Below, in pieces: positions 59,249 to 64,000 of a stretch of DNA of 64,000 nucleotides. Source of the DNA: Galbula dea. Lineage: Eukaryota; Chordata; Aves; Piciformes; Galbulidae. Location of the stretch: NCBI GenBank assembly GCA_013399015.1, contig VWZX01002867.1:1163368-1227367 (forward strand). Direction: 5' to 3'. The position numbers were made by a program, and so were the translations under genes. How positions within the stretch are numbered: the stretch's first letter is position 1; every line of letters begins with the position of its first letter. The notes under the pieces are model-generated. The model was not told the origin of the DNA, made no database searches, and saw only the letters and a list, made by a program, of their open reading frames with translations.

Positions 59249-59509
59249 CAAGGTTCCAAGCACCACATCTACATGTTTTTTGAACTCTTCCAGGGATGGT
59301 GACTCCACCAGCTCTCTGGGCAGCCTGGGTCAATGCCTGATAACCCTCTGGGTGAAGAAATTCTTCCTAATATCCAACCTAAACCTTCACTGGGGCAACT
59401 TGAAGCCAGTTCCTCTAGTCCTCTCACCCCTTACCCAGGAGAAGAGACTGAGCCCACACACAACCTCCTTTCAGGGAGTTGTAGAGAGTGAGGAGGTCTC
59501 CCTTGAGCA
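59249..59509 (-). mobile_element. CR1 LINE fragment lacking its 3' end
   Basis: Minus-oriented. CAAGCACCACATCTACATGT, CTTCCAGGGATGGTGACTCC, GAAGAAATTCTTCCTAATAT, GGGAGTTGTAGAGAGTGAGG. The terminal 3' UTR and octamer tail, expected just left of 59249, are absent, so the element was cut after insertion. Confidence 0.92.
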
Positions 59510-60376
59510 TGATTCCTAGGGAAAGCTGGCTCACAGCAGCTCAACATCTGAGCAGGTCCTTACTACAGGTGACAGCTACAGCCTCATCCAGAGCTCAGTG
59601 TTGCAGTAAGGTGACAACCACTTAAGGTGGACTTAAAAATCTATTTCTTTAAGGGGTGTTGCCAAATATTAAGAATCATTTTTCAGTGCTTGGTACTATC
59701 TCCTAAAATAAGAGTTTAACAGGACTTGGACTGTTGCTCATATCTTGGTAAAAGCTACTGGAAAAACAAAAAAACCAATATATTTCATAAACTAATCTTC
59801 CTGGCTTCCTTCTGTCACTGCTACCAAGCTGAATAAACCCAGGAATTTAGGCTTTGATTCAGCAAAGTACTTAAATGAGCTCTCCCAGTTTAGTGAGGGT
59901 ATTTACCATGGGCAGCTCCTGTTCCAATGCATTGCACTTGTGGCCTCTCCAAAGAATTATTAGCTGTGGTTTGGGGGTTTTGGAGGGTTTTTTTAATAGT
60001 AACTTTCAAAAGAAACTCTTCCTCCTTGCATGGTGTGTGGTGGTCAGTCTGCTAACTCTGCTCCTCTGCAAGAGAAGGTTGTGGAAATGCATTGCAAGAA
60101 AAGATGAGTGGATTTTGGGAGTGTGTTCAGCAAAAATGGATTATTTTTCTCTTAAATAAGACTCTTTGCTCTCTAGACTTAAATTTGGCAAGTGGCTTGG
60201 CTATGATAACCAAGATGTTGAAGGCATCTTTGTCTAACTGCAGAACTTCTAGTTTGCATAACTTTTTCATCTAGAAATGGATGTGATTTTTAATGGGTTA
60301 GAAGAGGGTGAAGGAATAATTTGGAGATGAAATAAGATGTAGCCAGCCCTGCTTCAGTCAGGCCATAAGTTCTATC
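59510..60376. other. unique non-coding DNA
   Basis: No gene or repeat seen apart from short T and A runs. Confidence 0.55.
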
Positions 60377-60596
60377 AGGTTAGATCTTAGGAAAAGGTTC
60401 TTCACCCAGAGGGTGCTGGAGCACTGGAACAAGCTCCCCAGGGATGCACTCATGGCACCAACCCTCATGGAATTCAGGAAGCATTTGGACAATGCTCTTA
60501 GGACACCTGGGGTGACTTTGGGGTTGTCCTGGGCATAAGCAGGAGTTGGACTTGATGATCCTTGGGGGTCCTTTCCAACTCAGGAGATTCTGTGAT
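60377..60596 (+). mobile_element. CR1 LINE 3' fragment, third 3' type
   Basis: Sense-oriented. GGTTAGATCTTAGGAAAAGG, CCAGAGGGTGCTGGAGCACT, GGAAGCATTTGGACAATGCT, GGAGTTGGACTTGATGATCC, tail GGAGATTCTGTGAT. It is nearly the same as 28914-29140. Confidence 0.95.
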
Positions 60597-60992
60597 AAGT
60601 AAAGTAACTTTTTTCCTTCTTGCTTCTAAGCACCAGGCTGAGCAACCTCTGATTCTTCACACTTCTTACAGATGGTGGTGGCTCATCTGAGTTTGTGCAG
60701 TGTGAGGTCTAGGGAAGCAGTTCCTAAGAATTTGTGAAGTAATTGGGGATGAAGCAATGTTATTTGTCATAATAATTACTAATCCCTTAAGAAAGCAGAA
60801 CAATGTTTGGGTTGGACACATAGGAAGGGTAAAATTTCAGCCTGCACTTGAGCTTCATTCTCTTGATTACAAATTAGCAGCCTGGAAGAAGTTGTTTGTG
60901 ATGCTTTGAGATCTGCTCCAAAAGCTATCTTTTCCTGGAGAAGAGACTGGTGAGGAGAAACCTCTGCCATGAGGTCTCTCCTCAGTGATCAA
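60597..60992. other. unique spacer between two CR1 copies
   Basis: About 400 bp with nothing recognisable. Confidence 0.5.
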
Positions 60993-61279
60993 GGAGGGGC
61001 AGGTGCTGATCTAGTCTGTCTGGTGGGCAGTGACAGGACCCAGGGGCAATGGCATGAAGCTGTGCCAGGGGAAGTTCAGGTTAGATATTAGCAAAAGGTT
61101 CTTCCCCCAGAGAGTGCTGGAGCATTGGGACACTCATGACACCAGCTCTCATGGAATTCCAGAAGCATTTGGACAATGCTCTTAGACACCTGGGGTGACT
61201 TTGGGCTTGTCCTGTGCATGGACAGGAGTTGGACTTGATGATCCTTGTGGGTCCCTTCTAACTCAGGAGATTGTGATTC
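60993..61279 (+). mobile_element. CR1 LINE 3' fragment, third 3' type
   Basis: Sense-oriented and only 400 bp after the previous copy of the same type. GCAGTGACAGGACCCAGGGG, CATGAAGCTGTGCCAGGGGA, GGTTCTTCCCCCAGAGAGTG, GGAGTTGGACTTGATGATCC, tail GGAGATTGTGATTC. About 20 bp are missing near 61129 relative to the copy at 60377. Confidence 0.95.
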
Positions 61280-64000
61280 TCCTTTAGCAGAACCTTCTCT
61301 CACACAACACCCACCCAAAAGCTGGAGGGAATGTCCTCATCAGAAGCAGATAATCCTTCCCCAAACAGAACCTTCCTTTCTTTCTCTTTCCTTTTCTTTG
61401 GCTGCTGCTATGCAGTATCATGTCCTATTGTATTACCTTATCACCTCTTCTCAAGTCATGGCATGGTAGAAAGCAGCTTAATGTGGTGGAAAGAATGTAG
61501 CACTATCTGAAGCCAGCATCTCCACTAATCCCCTCTGTCATCTTTTCCTCCCCAGAGCCTGTTCAATGCATTCTGTGCAGAGGGGAATCGATCAAAGCTG
61601 CTCATTTTCATATCTACATGGTGTAACATTACCTAAACAAGAAGGAAAAACCTGGGGGAGATATCAAAGAGCAGAGCTCATTCCCAGAAGTCCTGCCTAG
61701 TATTTTTGTTGGACCATCACTGCCTGCCTCTAGCCAGAGGAACAGCTTAAGCCACCATGCTTAGGTGTTTTTTTATCCTTTACATAGATTTGAAATGTGT
61801 CAAACATTGATGGTGCCTAAATCCTCCTCTTCTTTCCTTTGCCTTTGAGAAGGAAAGCCTGATCCTTTAGAAAGAGCTGGATGCTTTGGGAAAACTTCAG
61901 CTAAATCAGTATGGGGATTTTAAACCACCCTGGAGGCTTTTGGGAGAGGGGAGGTAAACCACCACCTCTTGTGGTGTTGCTTCAGACCAAGTTCTCCCAT
62001 AAACATTTCTCAGCTGTCCACTTTGACTTTAATTGCTCAGTGATATCTTTGCTTCCCAGGAAGGTGCATGGAGAGAGATGTTTTATGTAACTTCCCTGCC
62101 TAAGTTGCATAAAAATCAGTTCTGCCAAGAAAGGGAGTGCATTTTGCATGCAGGGGAAGACTTAGATCAGTTGATAGTGGGTTTTATTTCACTCATTGGA
62201 CCTGTTATCACATTGCAGCCTTATGAGTGGTTGAAACTTCTTATTTCTCCTCTTGGTGGTAAGAGGAGAAGAGTACATTCTATTCTGTTTTATTTTTAGG
62301 TATAAAATCAGAACATTTAAATCCTAGCCCAACTGGATTATAAACTTGAACAAAGCAGGTCCCATTTCTACATTGTGTTTGTACAACATCTAGATAACCA
62401 CAGATAACTATGAGCAGTAAGTTAATGCAGATGATGACAAAAGAGGCTTCTCCTGGGTCAGACATGATTTACCTTCTGCCCACTTCCAAACAGATCAAAG
62501 CTTTGCCAAAAGCTCTATTTCAAAGAAAACTGGGATATCCTATTTAAATATCCTATTTAAATCTTCAAGAGAAAGCTGTGGTGGAGGGAGGTAAATTAAG
62601 GTCAACTTAAAAAAGGAAGCAGCTCTCTGGATACTGAACCTGTCTTCCTAGCAAGAGACTGCAGTTAGAGTTGCATTCTGCTGCCCTGAAAGAATCCTAC
62701 AAGATGCTATGAAGTCTTCCCAAGCAATGCTTCATCCCAGAGTCTGTCTGTGGATGTCTCTTTATTAAGAGACATTAAACCTGTGCTGTCAGAAGAACAG
62801 TATCTGTTTTCTAGATGCAGGAGGGCTTTCATCTGGCTTTGGCTTTGAAGTTCAGCACCAGGTTTTCAACTGTGTGCTACCATTCATTCAACCTACCCTA
62901 TCAGTACCTCAAGCTACTGCTTCATGACCAGCTCTACAGAGCTGCTCCTTCCAGTGGGACACCTCCACCTTTAGCAATACCCTAGAAACTATTTATTCCC
63001 AGGAAAAATGGGTCCAGTACCTTCAGCTGGTCTGTTCTTAGGGTGATGCCAGCTAGCCAAAATGATGATGGGGACTGGAATCAGGTGAATCAGGTCTGTG
63101 AAGCAGCCAGTTCTAATCCCAGTGGGATTTATATACTGATTGAGCAGGCTAGGAGAAGGCCACTTGCAGAAAACCAGGAGTTTGACTGCTGGTCTTGGTG
63201 GCCACAGCTCAATACAGAATTTCTCTAGCAGCATTACAGCCTTTGCTTGACAACTTGGTGCCCTCAAACACCTTGCCATTTTTTTTTCCTCTGACTAATT
63301 CTCCCTAGATTAATGTCAGGCCAAGTCTTGCAAGATAATTTAGGCTTCATAGTGCCCATCCACCAGCAAACACTCAGCAGATCTCCTTTCTGCAGCAGCT
63401 TGCTTTCCATAGCCCAACCCCACGCACGTGGGAGCGTGTGCATGGGACAGGGGTGTGCAGCCCTTGGGTGAGGTGGTCCAACAGCTGAAGTCATGCTTGC
63501 AGGATCCTAAATAGGAGAGCCCAAGCCTGTTTAAAGAGTTTCCAAGTCAAACACTCAAGCACATTTTGTAGCCTTTGAAATACAGCTGGCTGAAAACTCC
63601 TGACAGGGTGATCTATGAGGCTGTGGACTAGTTTTCCCCAGGGAAGTGTTGGAAGGGCTATCATTTGAGTCAGTTAGTGCTGAGGGGGATATACTAGAGG
63701 GAACAATCCCTCATTAGCTGGACTAATGGATCTTTCTGCTTCAAATTCTAGTGCTCCTACCAAAAAAATAAAGGAAAGAATTAAATCTATTGACATCTTG
63801 TTCTTCCATCTGCTCAAATTGGCAGGAATGTGGAGCCCTTGGTTACATAGTTTAGCTTTTGTTTATAAGGCATGTGAATTTATCAAAGGGGGGGGGGTTT
63901 CATGTGTCAGGCAAAGTGTGTAGTGTCAAGAGCAATCTAAAGAAAACAGTCATGGGGATAAATGAAATGCACATATGTTATTTTCAGGGAGACATGTAGA
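61280..64000. other. unique non-coding DNA to the window end
   Basis: No CR1, gene or RNA seen in 2.7 kb. Small runs only: T8 near 63279 and G10 at 63888-63897. Confidence 0.55.
63888..63897 (+). repeat. poly-G run
   Basis: Ten consecutive G residues. Its length may be inaccurate in the assembly. Confidence 0.9.

Noticed and set aside
1..64000. tRNA, rRNA, endogenous retrovirus and DNA-transposon searches by eye
   Set aside because: No tRNA box pair, rRNA-like block, paired LTRs or terminal inverted repeats with a transposase-like frame were found. Short or very old copies could be missed without a library search.

Overview
The window looks like bird nuclear DNA, most likely a gene desert or the inside of one or more long introns. 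The main evidence is about 25 fragments of the CR1 LINE. They carry its typical avian 3' end (GGTTGGAAGGGACCT-like stretches and ATTCTATG-type octamer tails), lie in both orientations (14 plus, 11 minus by my reading), and cover about 6.7 kb, or roughly 10% of the window. The rest is mostly CpG-poor unique sequence with microsatellites. I see no rRNA, tRNA, CRISPR, bacterial operon or intact retroviral structure, and no protein-coding gene that I can name.

Layout. 1-15.9 kb: unique sequence with seven CR1 fragments (3.8, 5.5, 7.1, 9.3, 11.0, 12.7 and 14.3 kb). 15.96-17.4 kb: an unusual composite block made of an exact 20-bp minisatellite (8 units), a G/T-rich quadruplex-prone stretch, the only CpG-island-like segment in the window, and a 400-bp purine tract. 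17.82 kb: a 17-C run ending in an N. 19.0-19.8 kb: a CA-rich satellite with a 114-bp higher-order unit. 20-27 kb: CA microsatellite, small minisatellites, tandem duplications, and a 0.7-kb CR1 at 23.3-24.0 kb. 27-34 kb: three CR1 fragments and simple repeats. 34.2-34.6 kb: a CR1 that stops at an N. 34.7-35.3 kb: two splice-site-flanked open intervals on the minus strand, one of them (35112-35294) the best coding-exon candidate. 36-64 kb: unique DNA with 13 further CR1 pieces, a somewhat CpG-richer regulatory-looking patch at 40.8-41.1 kb, and a few weak exon or promoter candidates.

How it fits together. The CR1 copies fall into at least three 3'-end types. Copies of the type with a GAGATGTCCC stretch look least decayed, and two of them (23.6-24.0 kb plus, 34.2-34.6 kb minus) form a long inverted pair. 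If a gene crosses this window, the best guess is a minus-strand gene using 35112-35294 and perhaps 3684-3767, with a possible separate CpG-island promoter near 16.4-17.0 kb. That is inference and needs RNA or homology evidence. All repeat ends and identities were read by eye, so boundaries are good to about 5-20 bp.
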